From contig JAFZIP010000005.1 in assembly GCA_017554325.1 (NCBI GenBank), positions 1 through 64,000 on the forward strand: a stretch of DNA of 64,000 nucleotides, in the 5' to 3' direction. Source of the DNA: Bacteroidales bacterium (GTDB lineage Bacteria; Bacteroidota; Bacteroidia; Bacteroidales; WCHB1-69). Positions 54,592 to 64,000 of this stretch are shown piece by piece; within the stretch, counting starts at the first letter, position 1; every line of letters begins with the position of its first letter. The notes below the pieces were generated by a model. That model ran no database searches. It saw only the letters and a list, made by a program, of their open reading frames with translations, and was not told the DNA's origin. The translations under genes and the position numbers were made by a program.

Positions 54592-54960
54592 ATGAAAACC
54601 GAAAAACAAATTAAAGGCAGAATTGGCGAAGATCTCGCCGTTGATTACTTGTTATCAAAAGGTTACGCGTTGTTGGAACGCAACTGGACCATCGGGCATC
54701 TGGAGGTAGATATCATTGCCTCCACGGCTGATTTTCTGGTCATTGTGGAGGTAAAGACGCGAAAAAGCAACACTTTCGGGGAGCCAGAGGACTTCGTCAC
54801 CCTACAAAAGCAGCGTAACCTGATACGTGCCGCGGCGGCATACATCCAAAAATTCGGCATCACCAAAGAGGTGCGTTTCGACATTTTGTCTGTCATCGTC
54901 AGAGAAGGTCAAGAGGCCGAGGTCCATCACATTCCTGACGCTTTCAAGCCACGGTGGTAG
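54592..54960 (+). CDS. YraN family protein (UPF0102, endonuclease-like)
   Basis: 122 residues. KGRIGEDLAVDYLLSKGYALLERNW, then GHLEVDIIA and FLVIVEVKTRKS: the Glu/Asp...Glu-x-Lys core of the restriction-endonuclease-like fold of this family. Physiological role not established. Monocistronic. Confidence 0.92.
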   Translation: MKTEKQIKGRIGEDLAVDYLLSKGYALLERNWTIGHLEVDIIASTADFLVIVEVKTRKSNTFGEPEDFVTLQKQRNLIRAAAAYIQKFGITKEVRFDILSVIVREGQEAEVHHIPDAFKPRW

Positions 54961-54964
54961 CCAT

Positions 54965-54991
54965 AAAAAAACGGAAGCTTGCGCCTCCGTA
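54965..54991 (-). terminator. Terminator downstream of RNase P RNA
   Basis: On the minus strand ACGGAGGC-GCAA-GCTTCCGT (one G-U pair) followed by a T-run. It may also stop the plus-strand YraN transcript. Confidence 0.75.
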
Positions 54992-54993
54992 TA

Positions 54994-55333
54994 ATCAGGA
55001 AAACCTATAAGCCGGGTTCTGTAATCGGTTGCCATTTATCTACGACCTGCGTCGCCGCAGGCCTCTATCAACCTACCCTCCGAGTCGGACGAGCAGCCCT
55101 CAAGCCTCGGTTTATTTGGTCTTTCAACCCATAAGGTTTACCTCCGCCGGCATCACTGACGGCGTCGTGAGCTCTTACCTCGCGTTTTCACCCTTACCCT
55201 TGCGGGCGGTATATTTTCTGCGGCACTGTCTGTCATCTTGCGATGCCTTCCCGTTAGGAAGTATGGTGCTCTATGTTGCCCGGACTTTCCTCTCCCGCAC
55301 AAGGCGGCAGCGACAACCCGGTCTTCCTGTCGA
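54994..55333 (-). ncRNA. rnpB: RNase P RNA
   Basis: Catalytic RNA that matures tRNA 5' ends. On the minus strand the conserved 5' block GAGGAAAGTCCGGGC (55292-55278) and the 3' block ACAGAACCCGGCTTAT are present. The end helix P1 is CAGGAAGACC with GGTTTTCCTG (55329-55320 and 55005-54996). Ends are approximate, length about 340 nt. It lies directly downstream of dnaN on the same strand; a weak -7-like TATTTTTT is just upstream, inside the 20-bp gap. Confidence 0.93.
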
Positions 55334-55354
55334 AATCAGAAAAAATAAAATCGG

Positions 55355-56485
55355 CTAGTAGTTCAGCATGACCGGCATGATGAGCATGAGCAAACTCTCC
55401 GTATCGCTGAATTCCTCTGTCGGGATAATCAGCGCGGCGTGGTTGGGCTGTGACATCTCCAACTTGATCTGGTCGGAGTCCATGTTCTCCAGCATCTCAC
55501 GCAGGAACTTGGAGTTGAAACCGATTTCCATTGCTTCGCCCGTGTATTCGCCAGCGATATTCTCAACAGCCTTGTTGGAATAGTCCATATCCTCAGCTGT
55601 GATGCTGGTCATCTCCTCTGACAAAGAAACACGCACCTGGAAGGTGGACTGGTTGGAGTAGATACCCACACGGCGGATGGATTTGAGAAATTCATCGCGG
55701 GAGACCACCAAAGATTTCGGATTGCTCTTCGGGATAACAGCCTCATAGTTAGGATATTTACCCTCTTTCAAAACGGAGAAGAGAACAAGGTTTTCGAAGG
55801 AGAAACGAATGTGGTTCGTCTCCTTGGAGTATTCAACATGCACATCGCCATTCACACCAGAGAGGATGTTCTTGAGATGGGCAATCGGCTTCTTGGGCAA
55901 TATGAGAGAAGTGAAATCGTCGGCGGTAACCTTGGTGTTGCGGTAGCGCACGAGCTTGTGAGCGTCGGTGGCCACGAAAGTGATGCAATCGCTGGACAAC
56001 TCGCAAAGCACCCCCATCATGTTGGGTCTCAGTTCATCTGTACCAGCCGCGAACATCGTCTTGCTGATGGCGCGTTGCAGGATAGGAGCTTCAATGTCAA
56101 AAGAATTGGGATTCTCTATCTCGTTGATTTGCGGATACTCATCGCCAGGGAAGCATGGAGCGTCGTAATCGCCGTTGGCCGCCTTGAAGTTCACCGTGCG
56201 AGCCTCTTCGTTGATGAAGAAGTTGATAGGGGTTTCGGGAATCAACTTCAGGGTCTCTATCAGGATCTTGGCGGGCACGGCCACGGAGCCTTCGCCCTCC
56301 ACATCCGTCAGCTCTATGACGGCTGTCATCGTGGATTCGGCGTCTGAAGCAGTGAGTTTCAGCTGGGTTCCGGCAATGGTCATCAACACATTGTCAAGAA
56401 TGGCCATGGACGCGTTGGTGCTCATCACACCGCTTATCGCGCTCAAATTGCGGTACAATACATCACGGGATACGATAAATTTCAT
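55355..56485 (-). CDS. dnaN: DNA polymerase III subunit beta (sliding clamp)
   Basis: 376 residues in three homologous clamp domains; it tethers the polymerase to DNA. Hallmarks: [34 protein letters not shown], and the C-terminal hydrophobic peptide-binding region ending [12 protein letters not shown]. Not next to dnaA in this window. Downstream on the same strand is RNase P RNA after about 20 bp. Confidence 0.96.
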   Translation of the reverse strand: MKFIVSRDVLYRNLSAISGVMSTNASMAILDNVLMTIAGTQLKLTASDAESTMTAVIELTDVEGEGSVAVPAKILIETLKLIPETPINFFINEEARTVNFKAANGDYDAPCFPGDEYPQINEIENPNSFDIEAPILQRAISKTMFAAGTDELRPNMMGVLCELSSDCITFVATDAHKLVRYRNTKVTADDFTSLILPKKPIAHLKNILSGVNGDVHVEYSKETNHIRFSFENLVLFSVLKEGKYPNYEAVIPKSNPKSLVVSRDEFLKSIRRVGIYSNQSTFQVRVSLSEEMTSITAEDMDYSNKAVENIAGEYTGEAMEIGFNSKFLREMLENMDSDQIKLEMSQPNHAALIIPTEEFSDTESLLMLIMPVMLNY

Positions 56486-56523
56486 ATTGATAGCTTTTTA
56501 TAATTTCTTTAATTTTCAAGGTG

Positions 56524-56550
56524 CAAAAATAATGTTTTTTTTTATCTTTG
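56524..56550. promoter_or_regulatory. Back-to-back -7 elements for dnaN (minus) and pyrE (plus)
   Basis: TATTTTTG on the minus strand (56524-56531) and TATCTTTG on the plus strand (56543-56550) are only 11 bp apart, so the -33 regions of each overlap the other promoter. Confidence 0.65.
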
Positions 56551-56573
56551 CACGCTTTTTAGAAAAAATCATT

Positions 56574-57128
56574 ATGGTTATAGATGAACTAAAACAATCA
56601 GAGGCCCTGTTAGAAGGCCATTTCTTACTTTCATCAGGTCGTCACAGCGATCGCTACTGCCAATGCGCCAAATTATTGCAATACCCAGACCGTGCCGAGC
56701 GGGTTATCGCCGTCATCACCGAGCAGGTGAAAGACCTGCCCATTGACATGGTGGTGGGCCCTGCCATGGGCGGCATCATCGTGGCCTACGAACTGGGCCG
56801 TCAGCTGGGCGTTCCCGCCATTTTCACCGAACGTGTAGATAACCAGATGTGCCTGCGTCGCGGCTTCGAGGTGAAACCCGGCCAGAAACTGCTGATCACG
56901 GAAGATGTGGTCACCACGGGCAAGTCTTCTTTGGAAACCATCGAAGTGCTCAAGGCCTTCGGCGCCGAGGTCATCGGTGTGGCCTGCCTTGCTGACCGCA
57001 GCAACGGCTCTTTCCCCTACCCCATCTACAGTGCCACCAAGCTCAATATCCAGAGCTGGGAAGCCGACGAATGCCCGCTTTGCAAGCAGGGACTGCCATT
57101 CGTGAAGCCGGGTAGCCGGAAGTTCTAA
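56574..57128 (+). CDS. pyrE: Orotate phosphoribosyltransferase
   Basis: 184 residues; makes OMP from orotate and PRPP in pyrimidine synthesis. [20 protein letters not shown] opens the domain, [16 protein letters not shown] follows, and the PRPP motif [13 protein letters not shown] (about 105-117) is intact. C terminus [19 protein letters not shown] is typical of this subfamily. ATG 56574 follows the promoter; the longer frame crosses the dnaN leader and is rejected. Confidence 0.95.
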   Translation: MVIDELKQSEALLEGHFLLSSGRHSDRYCQCAKLLQYPDRAERVIAVITEQVKDLPIDMVVGPAMGGIIVAYELGRQLGVPAIFTERVDNQMCLRRGFEVKPGQKLLITEDVVTTGKSSLETIEVLKAFGAEVIGVACLADRSNGSFPYPIYSATKLNIQSWEADECPLCKQGLPFVKPGSRKF

Positions 57129-57143
57129 TCCCGGACTTTTTTA

Positions 57144-57151
57144 TATCTTTG
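57144..57151 (+). promoter_or_regulatory. -7 element TATCTTTG for atpHAG
   Basis: TATCTTTGCAGG, 18 bp before ATG 57170, giving a very short leader and an independent promoter for the F1 genes. Confidence 0.65.
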
Positions 57152-57169
57152 CAGGCTTTTTTTGAATAG

Positions 57170-57727
57170 ATGAAAAATCCGAGATTATCCAACCGATACG
57201 CCAAAGCACTCTTCGATTTCGCGCAAGAGAAAGGGCAGATCGAGGAAGTTAACCAAGACTTAGCCTTGATCAAAGCGGCCTTGAAGGGAAACAATGAGAT
57301 GACGGCAGTGCTGAACAGCCCGGTCATACCACCCGCCAAAAAGCACACCGTCTTCGCCAACGTATTCCAGTCTCTGGTCAGCGAGACCACCTTTTTGTTT
57401 CTGGATGTTATCATCCGCAAGAAACGGGAGCCGGCCTTGGCCACGATCTGCGACGAATTCGTGAAATTTTACAACGATTTTCACCACATCAAGATGGTAA
57501 AGCTCACATCAGCGCAGCCACTGAGTCCTGAACTGGTGGAGAAAATCCGCGCATTGCTTGCGGAGAAAACCCAAAAGACCATCCGTATCGAAGAAGTGGT
57601 GCAACCCGACATCATCGGCGGGTTCCGTCTCAAGATGGACGACTACTATCTGGATGCCAGCGTCATCGCCAAGATCAACCGCCTCCGGGACGAATTTGCC
57701 CACAATGTCTATCAAGTCAATTTTTAA
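57170..57727 (+). CDS. atpH: ATP synthase F1 subunit delta
   Basis: 185 residues. [20 protein letters not shown] is the usual delta/OSCP opening, and [29 protein letters not shown] C terminus is conserved. It links F1 to the peripheral stalk. First gene of the atpH-atpA-atpG unit; atpF is not upstream. Confidence 0.95.
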   Translation: MKNPRLSNRYAKALFDFAQEKGQIEEVNQDLALIKAALKGNNEMTAVLNSPVIPPAKKHTVFANVFQSLVSETTFLFLDVIIRKKREPALATICDEFVKFYNDFHHIKMVKLTSAQPLSPELVEKIRALLAEKTQKTIRIEEVVQPDIIGGFRLKMDDYYLDASVIAKINRLRDEFAHNVYQVNF

Positions 57728-57747
57728 AACTAATAACCTATATCATC

Positions 57748-59343
57748 ATGTCAGAAATAAAACCCTCAGAAGTCACCTCCATACTCCGCCAGCAGCTGCA
57801 GCATTTGGACCTCAGCACTGAGATGGCAGAGACCGGCACCGTATTGCTTGTCGGCGACGGCATTGCACGTGTGTATGGCCTTCAGAATGTGAAATCCGGC
57901 GAGCTGGTCACCTTTGAGACGAAAGCCGGTGGCGAGGCCGTAACGGGCATTGCACTCAACTTGGAGGAAGACAACGTGGGTGTCGTGCTCCTCGGCGACT
58001 CCAAGAACCTGAACGAAGGGGACATCTGCAAGCGCACGGGCCGCATCGCCTCCATCCGCGTGGGCGAGGGCCTGTTGGGCCGCGTCATCAACACGTTGGG
58101 CGAGCCCATTGACGGCAAAGGTCCCATCGAAGGCGAACTTTACGAGATGCCCATCGAGCGCAAGGCCCCGGGCGTCATCTTCCGCCAACCCGTGAAAGAG
58201 CCGCTGCAAACCGGTCTCAAGGCCGTGGATGCCATGATTCCCATCGGACGTGGCCAGCGTGAGCTCATCATCGGCGACCGCCAGACGGGCAAGACCGCCA
58301 TTGCCATCGACACCATCATCAACCAGAAAGAATTTTACGAGCAGGGCAAACCTGTATATTGTATCTATGTGGCTGTAGGACAGAAAGGTTCGTCCGTGGC
58401 CGCCATCGTGAAAACGCTGACCGAGCGCGGCGCCATGCCTTACACTATCGTAGTCACGGCAACAGCCTCCGAAGCAGCCGCCATGCAGTTCTACGCTCCG
58501 TTTGCGGGTGCTGCCATCGGCGAGTATTTCCGCGACACGGGCCGCAGCGCACTCATCATTTACGACGACCTCTCCAAGCAGGCTGTCGCCTACCGTGAGG
58601 TCTCCCTGCTGCTCCGCCGCCCACCTGGACGCGAGGCTTACCCTGGCGATGTGTTCTACCTGCACTCCAGACTTTTGGAACGTGCCGCCAAGATCATCGA
58701 ATCGGATGAAATCGCCGCCCAGATGAACGACCTTCCCGAAGTGCTGAAGCCGCACGTGAAAGGTGGCGGTTCTCTCACCGCCCTGCCCATCATCGAGACG
58801 CAGGCTGGCGACGTGTCCGCATACATCCCCACCAACGTGATTTCCATCACCGACGGCCAAATATTCCTGGAGACCTCCCTGTTCAACGCAGGTGTGCGCC
58901 CCGCTATCAACGTCGGTATCTCTGTGTCGCGTGTGGGCAGCAACGCGCAGCTCAAGTCCATGAAGAAAGTGGCCGGCACCTTGAAACTCGATCAGGCCCA
59001 ATACCGCGAGATGGAATCCTTCGCCAAGTTCGGTTCCGATGTGGATGCTGCCACGCAGTTCGTGCTTGACAAGGGTGCGCGCAACGTGGAGATCCTGAAA
59101 CAGCCGCAATACACGCCGTACCGGGTGGAAGAGCAAATCGCCATCATCTTCTGCGGCGCAAAAGGTCTGCTTCAGAACATCCCCATCAGCAACATCCGCA
59201 ACTTCGAAACCGCCTTCATCCACCACATGCACGAGATGCATCAGGATATACTGGACACACTGAAGGCCGGCAAGATTGACGATGAAATCATGCAGAAACT
59301 GCAAGAAGCCTGTCAGGAAGTATCCGTTAAATTCGAGAAATAG
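57748..59343 (+). CDS. atpA: ATP synthase F1 subunit alpha
   Basis: 531 residues. Nucleotide-binding P-loop GDRQTGKTA (about 172-180), [45 protein letters not shown] core, and the [43 protein letters not shown] region with the alpha-specific arginine. Complete and in phase with the neighbouring subunits (20-bp and 2-bp gaps). Confidence 0.98.
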   Translation: MSEIKPSEVTSILRQQLQHLDLSTEMAETGTVLLVGDGIARVYGLQNVKSGELVTFETKAGGEAVTGIALNLEEDNVGVVLLGDSKNLNEGDICKRTGRIASIRVGEGLLGRVINTLGEPIDGKGPIEGELYEMPIERKAPGVIFRQPVKEPLQTGLKAVDAMIPIGRGQRELIIGDRQTGKTAIAIDTIINQKEFYEQGKPVYCIYVAVGQKGSSVAAIVKTLTERGAMPYTIVVTATASEAAAMQFYAPFAGAAIGEYFRDTGRSALIIYDDLSKQAVAYREVSLLLRRPPGREAYPGDVFYLHSRLLERAAKIIESDEIAAQMNDLPEVLKPHVKGGGSLTALPIIETQAGDVSAYIPTNVISITDGQIFLETSLFNAGVRPAINVGISVSRVGSNAQLKSMKKVAGTLKLDQAQYREMESFAKFGSDVDAATQFVLDKGARNVEILKQPQYTPYRVEEQIAIIFCGAKGLLQNIPISNIRNFETAFIHHMHEMHQDILDTLKAGKIDDEIMQKLQEACQEVSVKFEK

Positions 59344-59345
59344 TC

Positions 59346-60221
59346 ATGGGCAACCTCAAGGAAATACGAACCCGAATCAGCTCGATAGAATCGACGCAGA
59401 AGATCACGAGCTCCATGAAGCTCGTGTCAGCGGCCAAATTGCGCCGTGCGCAAAGCGCCATCCAATACCTGCGCCCCTATTCTGAGAAACTGACGGAGAT
59501 ACTGCACAACCTGTCAGCATCAGCAGGCACCATGGAAGAGATGCCACTTTTCGAGCCTCGCAATCCGGACAAGGTCGTCATCGTGGTCATCACCTCCAAC
59601 AAAGGCTTGTGTGGTGCATTCAACGCCAACATCATCAAGGCTGTAAACCACCTTGTAGAGGAGAACTATGCCGCGCAACATGCTGCCGGAAACGTGAATC
59701 TTATCTGCATCGGCAAGAAAGGTTACGAGCAGTTGCACACAAGCTACCCTATCCTCCAACACAACGAAGCCCTCTTGGACAATCCTGAATTCACTGAAGT
59801 TGCCGGTATTTGCGACCAGCTGACCGAAAAATTTCTCAAGCATGAGATTGACAAAGTGGACATCGTCTATAACCAGTTCCTGAACGCCGCCACGCAGCGT
59901 ATTACCGTGGAGGATTTTCTGCCCTTGAGCAATCTGGACGAAGAGGCTGCTACCACCAACAACGACTACATCATCGAGCCGTCGCCGGAGGAGGTGCTCA
60001 CCGAGTTGATTCCCAAAATCTTGAGAAACCAGCTTTACAAGACTTTGTGTGACTCCATCGCTTCGGAGCACGGCGCGCGCATGATATCCATGACCAAGGC
60101 CACTGACAACGCCACGGAGATTCTACGCGACTTGCGCCTCAAGTACAACAACGCCCGCCAGTCGTCCATCACCAACGAGCTGATTGAGATTGTGAGTGGC
60201 GCCGAAGCACTGAAAGGTTAA
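59346..60221 (+). CDS. atpG: ATP synthase F1 subunit gamma
   Basis: 291 residues; central rotor shaft. N terminus NLKEIRTRISSIESTQKITSSM and KLVSAAKLRRAQ, middle VVITSNKGLCGAFNANI, C terminus KATDNATEILRDL, then YNNARQSSITNELIEIVSGA: all hallmarks. Last gene of the unit, followed by a strong terminator. Confidence 0.97.
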   Translation: MGNLKEIRTRISSIESTQKITSSMKLVSAAKLRRAQSAIQYLRPYSEKLTEILHNLSASAGTMEEMPLFEPRNPDKVVIVVITSNKGLCGAFNANIIKAVNHLVEENYAAQHAAGNVNLICIGKKGYEQLHTSYPILQHNEALLDNPEFTEVAGICDQLTEKFLKHEIDKVDIVYNQFLNAATQRITVEDFLPLSNLDEEAATTNNDYIIEPSPEEVLTELIPKILRNQLYKTLCDSIASEHGARMISMTKATDNATEILRDLRLKYNNARQSSITNELIEIVSGAEALKG

Positions 60222-60243
60222 TATTATTATTGTAAAATATTAT

Positions 60244-60280
60244 ATGATAGGCGGCCGTTCGGCCGCCTATCATTTTTTTA
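60244..60280 (+). terminator. Terminator of atpHAG
   Basis: ATGATAGGCGGCC-GTTC-GGCCGCCTATCAT, a perfect 13-bp stem, followed by a T-run. Confidence 0.93.
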
Positions 60281-60353
60281 TCAAAAAATTTACAAATAAA
60301 TAATATTTTTATCAATCCATCGTTATAGCATCAACCCCCTAAACAAAATAACG

Positions 60354-61142
60354 ATGGAAGCAATCTGTCATCGATTATCTATTCTGATTATCACAACCCT
60401 TATCATTCTGGATGCACTATCCGGATCAGCACAAGTTGCCTTACAAGATATTCTGTACACCAATGCCATGCAGGGGTTTCCCGCCGCGCGGTGTATGTTG
60501 ACCACGTCCTACGCACACGCCGGTTTTCGCAATGATTATGGTTTAAAAGAAATGATGTTCGGTGATGTAGAATATGATTACATCCACCAGCAAGATGCTT
60601 TGCTGGCCAGCGCAAGCCATTATGGATACAGTGGCTTCGGCGAGCTAAATGTCAGCATAGGATACGGCCGGCGCTTTGGCGGCAAGGTTTGTGTGGCGCT
60701 ACAGGCAGTCTATCTGATGAATCATGCCGAGCATTATCCCATGCGCCAGTCCTTCACTATCGATTTTTCCGCATATTGCCAAATCAGCCGCACACTTGGT
60801 CTGGCTGTGGACCTCTTCAACCCCATCCGCATGAAATACGGCGTTATCGGCGAGGAGGTCATCCCCATGATCTTTGCCTTGCAAGCCAATTATCAGCCCA
60901 ATGAAAAGATACTCTTCGCTCTGTACGGGGAAAAGACGCTTCCTGGCACTTTGGATGCCGGCTTAGAGATGTATTACCATCCTTTGCCAAATCTCATGGT
61001 ATCAGGCACCGCCGCCCTGTCGCATTGCGGCATCGGAATACTAATCCCCTGGAAACAAATAATCTTCAGCATTGAGGCGAACTGGCATTACAGGGTCAGT
61101 GTTACCACGCAAGGGGATGTAGGATATTATTTCGGAAAGTGA
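60354..61142 (+). CDS. Putative outer-membrane protein, 262 aa
   Basis: N-terminal hydrophobic signal ending LSGSAQ (about residue 27), then alternating beta-strand-like segments (ALLASASHYGYSGFGELNVS, FGGKVCVALQAVYLMNH, LNLMVSG-like strands, ending GDVGYYFGK). Looks like a small barrel in the PorV/PorP-like size range, but no family is assigned. The HHH/barrel gene follows 54 bp later on the same strand; an arrangement of this kind is familiar in Bacteroidota. Confidence 0.65.
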   Translation: MEAICHRLSILIITTLIILDALSGSAQVALQDILYTNAMQGFPAARCMLTTSYAHAGFRNDYGLKEMMFGDVEYDYIHQQDALLASASHYGYSGFGELNVSIGYGRRFGGKVCVALQAVYLMNHAEHYPMRQSFTIDFSAYCQISRTLGLAVDLFNPIRMKYGVIGEEVIPMIFALQANYQPNEKILFALYGEKTLPGTLDAGLEMYYHPLPNLMVSGTAALSHCGIGILIPWKQIIFSIEANWHYRVSVTTQGDVGYYFGK

Positions 61143-61196
61143 AAAAAGCACATCATTAAAGATTAGTTTAATTCAAATAACACCACGAACCAAAAT

Positions 61197-63275
61197 ATGG
61201 AAAAAAATCTTGACACAACAGAAAATCAAAAAGAAGGAAAACAAAAAAGTCATTCCCGCAAACTTTTAAGGAGGAGTCTTTCATCCAATATACCTTCTCA
61301 CAGAAATGACGCAGCAAAAGTACAAATAAATCGTGAAAAGGCAATTCTTTTCATCAGCCTAATGGCATTCCAAATCTGGAACATGTCAGCCCAAACCGAC
61401 AGCAGTTCATACGAAATTCCTTCTATGGACATTATCGAAAACAGACTGGAAGATGCGTTGGACGACGAGGATATTTCCGCTGAGGATTTATTGGAAGAGC
61501 TGGAGGAACTGGGCAAGGACAAGCCCAATCTCAACGAATTGAGTTACGAAACAGCCGTACGAATATTAAGGCTTTCCGATTATCAATATTACCAATTACA
61601 ACTCTATTTGGAAAACTATGGCGAGATGGCCAGCATTTACGAGTTGGACGGCATTGAGGGCTTCGGGCGGGAGGAACGGGAAAGACTGGAACAGTTGGTG
61701 ACCGTGTCGCGTGCGCCGGAGAAGCAAGCATTTTTCAAAAATTTCTTCAGAAAGGGAAAATCGAAATTGCTGGTCCGCTACGGACAGGTTCTGGAGCGGC
61801 AGGCCGGGTACGACACCTCCCGCGCCACGCACTATGCAGGCACACCCGGACACGCAATGTTCCGTTACACTTTTGACACACAAGGTAAATTCTCATTCAA
61901 GATTTCGGGTGAAAAGGACCCTGGAGAACAGTTTTTCCGTGGGGAACAGCGCTATGGGTTCGACTTTTACTCCGCTTCAGTCAGCATTCAGGATGTCGGA
62001 ATTGTGAAAAAAGCCGTTCTGGGCGACTACAGGCTCAATTTCGGGCAGGGCTTGGCCATAGGCTCCTCCATGCTTTCGGGCAAGGGCGGCGGCGCAGGGA
62101 GTGTGCGCCGGTTCAGCACGGGCATCCGGGCCGTAGCGCCCACCAGCGAGGGCGATTTCCTCCGGGGCACGGCCGTCACACTGGGCAACAGTCGCGCCGA
62201 GGGCACGCTCTTTGCCGGACGCACATTCGGCAGCACGGACAACTGCCTCGGAGCCAACATCTCCTACAGTCACGCTCTGTTCAAGGTCGGGGCCCGCATC
62301 CTCGGCCACAGCCACAGCGACACGTGCGGCACCGCCGCCGAGAAGTGGCGAAACCTTTGGCAGCCTACTGGCTTCAACGTGGCCGCCGACTACCACGCCA
62401 TCCTGTTCAAGCAACTGCTGTTCGGAGAAATCGGCGTCAACCAAAACGGGGCAATTGGCGTGCTGCAAGCCCTCATAACCAGCCCTATCCCCACCCTCAA
62501 AATCGCCGTCATCTTCCGCCATTACGACAAACATTATACCAACCCGTTGGGGCACGCATTCGGCACCAATTCCAAGAATGCCGGCGAAACCGGCATCTAC
62601 CTCACCGGCAACTACGTGCTCTCGCGGCGAATCACGCTGAACTTATACGCCGACTACTACCGGCTCACCATCCTCACCTATCGCACAGACGCGCCCGTGC
62701 AAGGACTGGACATAGGCCTGTCCGGGGAGATCAATCTTACCCAAAGCAGCGTTCTGAATGTAAAATACAGCTTTCGGAGCAAACCCGAAAACAGTCCGGA
62801 ATCTGTCTATTACAAACAACTCCAAGAGCACCACAAACACCGAATCCGGCTTATCTGGTCCAATTCCCCACTCTCGGCACTGAAACTGAAAACAGAATTT
62901 GACTGGATAATGAACCGCTACCCCATGAACCAAACCCGGCGTTCGGGCATCCTGCTTTATCAAGACATCGCATTGAAATTCCCTAAACCGGACATCTCCA
63001 TCCATGCAAGGGTTGCCTACTTCGACACCGACAGTTACGACGAGCGGCTCTATGCCTACGAAAACGATGTCTATTATGCTTTCTGCATCGGGTCTTATTA
63101 TTACAAAGGCATACGTGGTTATCTATTACTTCGCTACAAGTACAAATGGATCAGTTTGTGGCTACGCGTGGCGCAAAGCTACTACATTGACAGGCAAGTA
63201 ATCAGCAGCGGATTGACACAAATTGACAAGCCGCACAAAACGGAAATAAAAGCACAGGTAATGTTCAGTTGGTAA
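61197..63275 (+). CDS. Helix-hairpin-helix (ComEA-related) outer-membrane barrel protein, 692 aa
   Basis: After an acidic segment (IENRLEDALDDEDISAEDLL, about 80-105) come HHH-like helices (KPNLNELSYETAVRILRLSD, then YGEMASIYELDGIEGFGREE, about 108-170). A long C-terminal barrel follows (KSKLLVRYGQVLERQAGY through HKTEIKAQVMFSW). The start is uncertain: the frame from ATG 61197 has a ~46-residue basic leader before the hydrophobic signal (ILFISLMAFQIWNMSAQ), unusual for an exported protein. Role unknown, possibly DNA or glycan contact at the surface (inference). Confidence 0.75.
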   Translation: MEKNLDTTENQKEGKQKSHSRKLLRRSLSSNIPSHRNDAAKVQINREKAILFISLMAFQIWNMSAQTDSSSYEIPSMDIIENRLEDALDDEDISAEDLLEELEELGKDKPNLNELSYETAVRILRLSDYQYYQLQLYLENYGEMASIYELDGIEGFGREERERLEQLVTVSRAPEKQAFFKNFFRKGKSKLLVRYGQVLERQAGYDTSRATHYAGTPGHAMFRYTFDTQGKFSFKISGEKDPGEQFFRGEQRYGFDFYSASVSIQDVGIVKKAVLGDYRLNFGQGLAIGSSMLSGKGGGAGSVRRFSTGIRAVAPTSEGDFLRGTAVTLGNSRAEGTLFAGRTFGSTDNCLGANISYSHALFKVGARILGHSHSDTCGTAAEKWRNLWQPTGFNVAADYHAILFKQLLFGEIGVNQNGAIGVLQALITSPIPTLKIAVIFRHYDKHYTNPLGHAFGTNSKNAGETGIYLTGNYVLSRRITLNLYADYYRLTILTYRTDAPVQGLDIGLSGEINLTQSSVLNVKYSFRSKPENSPESVYYKQLQEHHKHRIRLIWSNSPLSALKLKTEFDWIMNRYPMNQTRRSGILLYQDIALKFPKPDISIHARVAYFDTDSYDERLYAYENDVYYAFCIGSYYYKGIRGYLLLRYKYKWISLWLRVAQSYYIDRQVISSGLTQIDKPHKTEIKAQVMFSW

Positions 63276-63281
63276 AAATGT

Positions 63282-64000
63282 TCAAAACAGATGATCGGGG
63301 GTGCCGACCACCTGATAACCACCAGTCTTCTTGCTGCCAGAAAATTCGATAACACCTCTCTTTTTGAGGTCTGACAGGCAGCGTTCCATTGTGGTCTGCG
63401 AATAGAGCGTGTGAGACATAAGTTCTGTGGACCGGCAACCGGGATGTTCCTTGATGTAGTTGAGCACGGCGTCCAGCTTCTCTTTCGGCGGGACAGACGG
63501 GTTTCTTCTCCCCTTTACTTCTTTGTTATCCGGCCGTGCGCTATCCGTAACTTCCATATCCGCACGCAAGTGTTTGTCAATGACGGCCGCCACATACGGT
63601 CTTCTTTGGGTGTCCAATTTGAATGTGAGGGGCGTTTCCATCCAGGGCACAGTTTTCATGACTACCGTCTCCCCGTCGCACGAGGCTATATGACGGTATG
63701 GGACAATGAAGGATGGGGATATACGTACAAACTCCTTGTTTCCAAGATGTTGTTCCAGATACTTGATGGAACAGTAACGAGTGAACACATCTCCATCCAC
63801 CATATAGACAAAGGTGTAATTCCCCACTTTCTTGCAATAAAAAACCTGCTCAACGGGTATGTGCTGGCAGTTGTTCTTTTTGTCGCAAACATCCAGCAGG
63901 CGGGCATACTGGTAAACAATTTGGGTTTCTGTTTCCAAAGCCTGTTGAAGCAGCTTCCGTTCTCTGATCATAAACGGAAAGAAATTGAACGCAAGGTTTC
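63282..64000 (-). CDS. LytTR-domain transcriptional regulator with C-terminal winged helix (5' end beyond the right edge)
   Basis: The frame is open to base 64000. An ATG at 63971 exists, but codons upstream read NLAFNFFPF, so a membrane segment may precede it and the gene is probably cut by the window. LytTR DNA-binding domain: VEQVFYCKKVGNYTFVYMVD, LEQHLGNKEFVRISPSFIVP, ASCDGETVVMK. After a basic/Pro linker comes a second, winged-helix-like domain: KLDAVLNYIKEHPGCRSTEL, SQTTMERCLSDLKKRGVIEF. Stop is 6 bp from the stop of the convergent HHH gene. Confidence 0.75.
   Translation of the reverse strand, partial: NLAFNFFPFMIRERKLLQQALETETQIVYQYARLLDVCDKKNNCQHIPVEQVFYCKKVGNYTFVYMVDGDVFTRYCSIKYLEQHLGNKEFVRISPSFIVPYRHIASCDGETVVMKTVPWMETPLTFKLDTQRRPYVAAVIDKHLRADMEVTDSARPDNKEVKGRRNPSVPPKEKLDAVLNYIKEHPGCRSTELMSHTLYSQTTMERCLSDLKKRGVIEFSGSKKTGGYQVVGTPDHLF

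Noticed and set aside
57766..59304. 512-residue minus-strand frame opposite atpA
   Set aside because: Low-complexity antisense frame; atpA is intact on the plus strand.

Overview
The window comes from the chromosome of a Bacteroidota bacterium, most likely order Bacteroidales. The evidence: most transcription units start downstream of a TAnnTTTG (-7) element (usually TATCTTTGCA or TATTTTTGCA) and lack Shine-Dalgarno sites. There is a type IX secretion (T9SS) signature: two proteins with C-terminal sorting domains and one PorE-like OmpA/propeller protein. Lineage-typical families are also present (DUF2851, EFR1 ferredoxin, KamB-like P-loop protein, AAA_14/DUF4143 ATPase, many SusE-size lipoproteins and OM barrels). 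I cannot name the species.

Layout. 1-12 kb (minus strand): two giant secreted surface proteins in one transcription unit. The second runs off the left edge and carries about 34 in-window copies of a 51-residue repeat. 12.2-14.6 kb (minus): a polysaccharide flippase, an OM barrel and a 44-residue lipoprotein that is easy to miss. 14.7-23.2 kb (plus): an Omp85-type barrel, a membrane-anchored protein with expanded PCxxH repeats, hisS, a DUF389 membrane protein, an SDR-type threonine dehydrogenase, a cysteine-desulfurase-like PLP enzyme and an EamA exporter, closed by a bidirectional terminator facing tRNA-Val(CAC). 23.5-31 kb: lipoproteins, a T9SS cargo protein, an initiating sugar-phosphate transferase, a membrane pyrophosphatase and HemW. 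32-39.5 kb: a vWA/barrel protein, a GH20 hexosaminidase lipoprotein, a lipoprotein, a PorT-like barrel and ribosomal protein S1 with a structured leader. 39.6-42.6 kb: initiator tRNA, a decayed PIN toxin-antitoxin locus, a KamB-like P-loop protein and an M24B aminopeptidase. 42.8-49.7 kb: tpiA, a PorE-like protein and murC; then DUF2851 (convergent) and a T9SS-exported M28 peptidase. 49.7-55.3 kb: EFR1 ferredoxin, a small AT-rich toxin-antitoxin-like pair, MmcQ/YjbR, AAA_14 ATPase, an S41 peptidase, YraN and RNase P RNA. 55.3-60.3 kb: dnaN diverging from pyrE, then atpH-atpA-atpG as a split F1 operon. 60.3-64 kb: two OM proteins (one with helix-hairpin-helix repeats) and a LytTR regulator cut by the right edge.

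How it fits together. Much of the window builds and decorates the cell envelope: flippase, sugar transferase, Omp85/PorT barrels, T9SS component and cargo, MurC, lipoproteins. This is interleaved with housekeeping genes (hisS, rpsA, tpiA, dnaN, pyrE, ATP synthase, RNase P, two tRNAs). No IS element, prophage, CRISPR array or large mobile element is visible. The most unusual material is the repeat-driven surface protein, the PCxxH repeat protein, the rpsA leader, the small TA-like pair, and short intergenic heptamer repeats that supply stop codons to adjacent genes.
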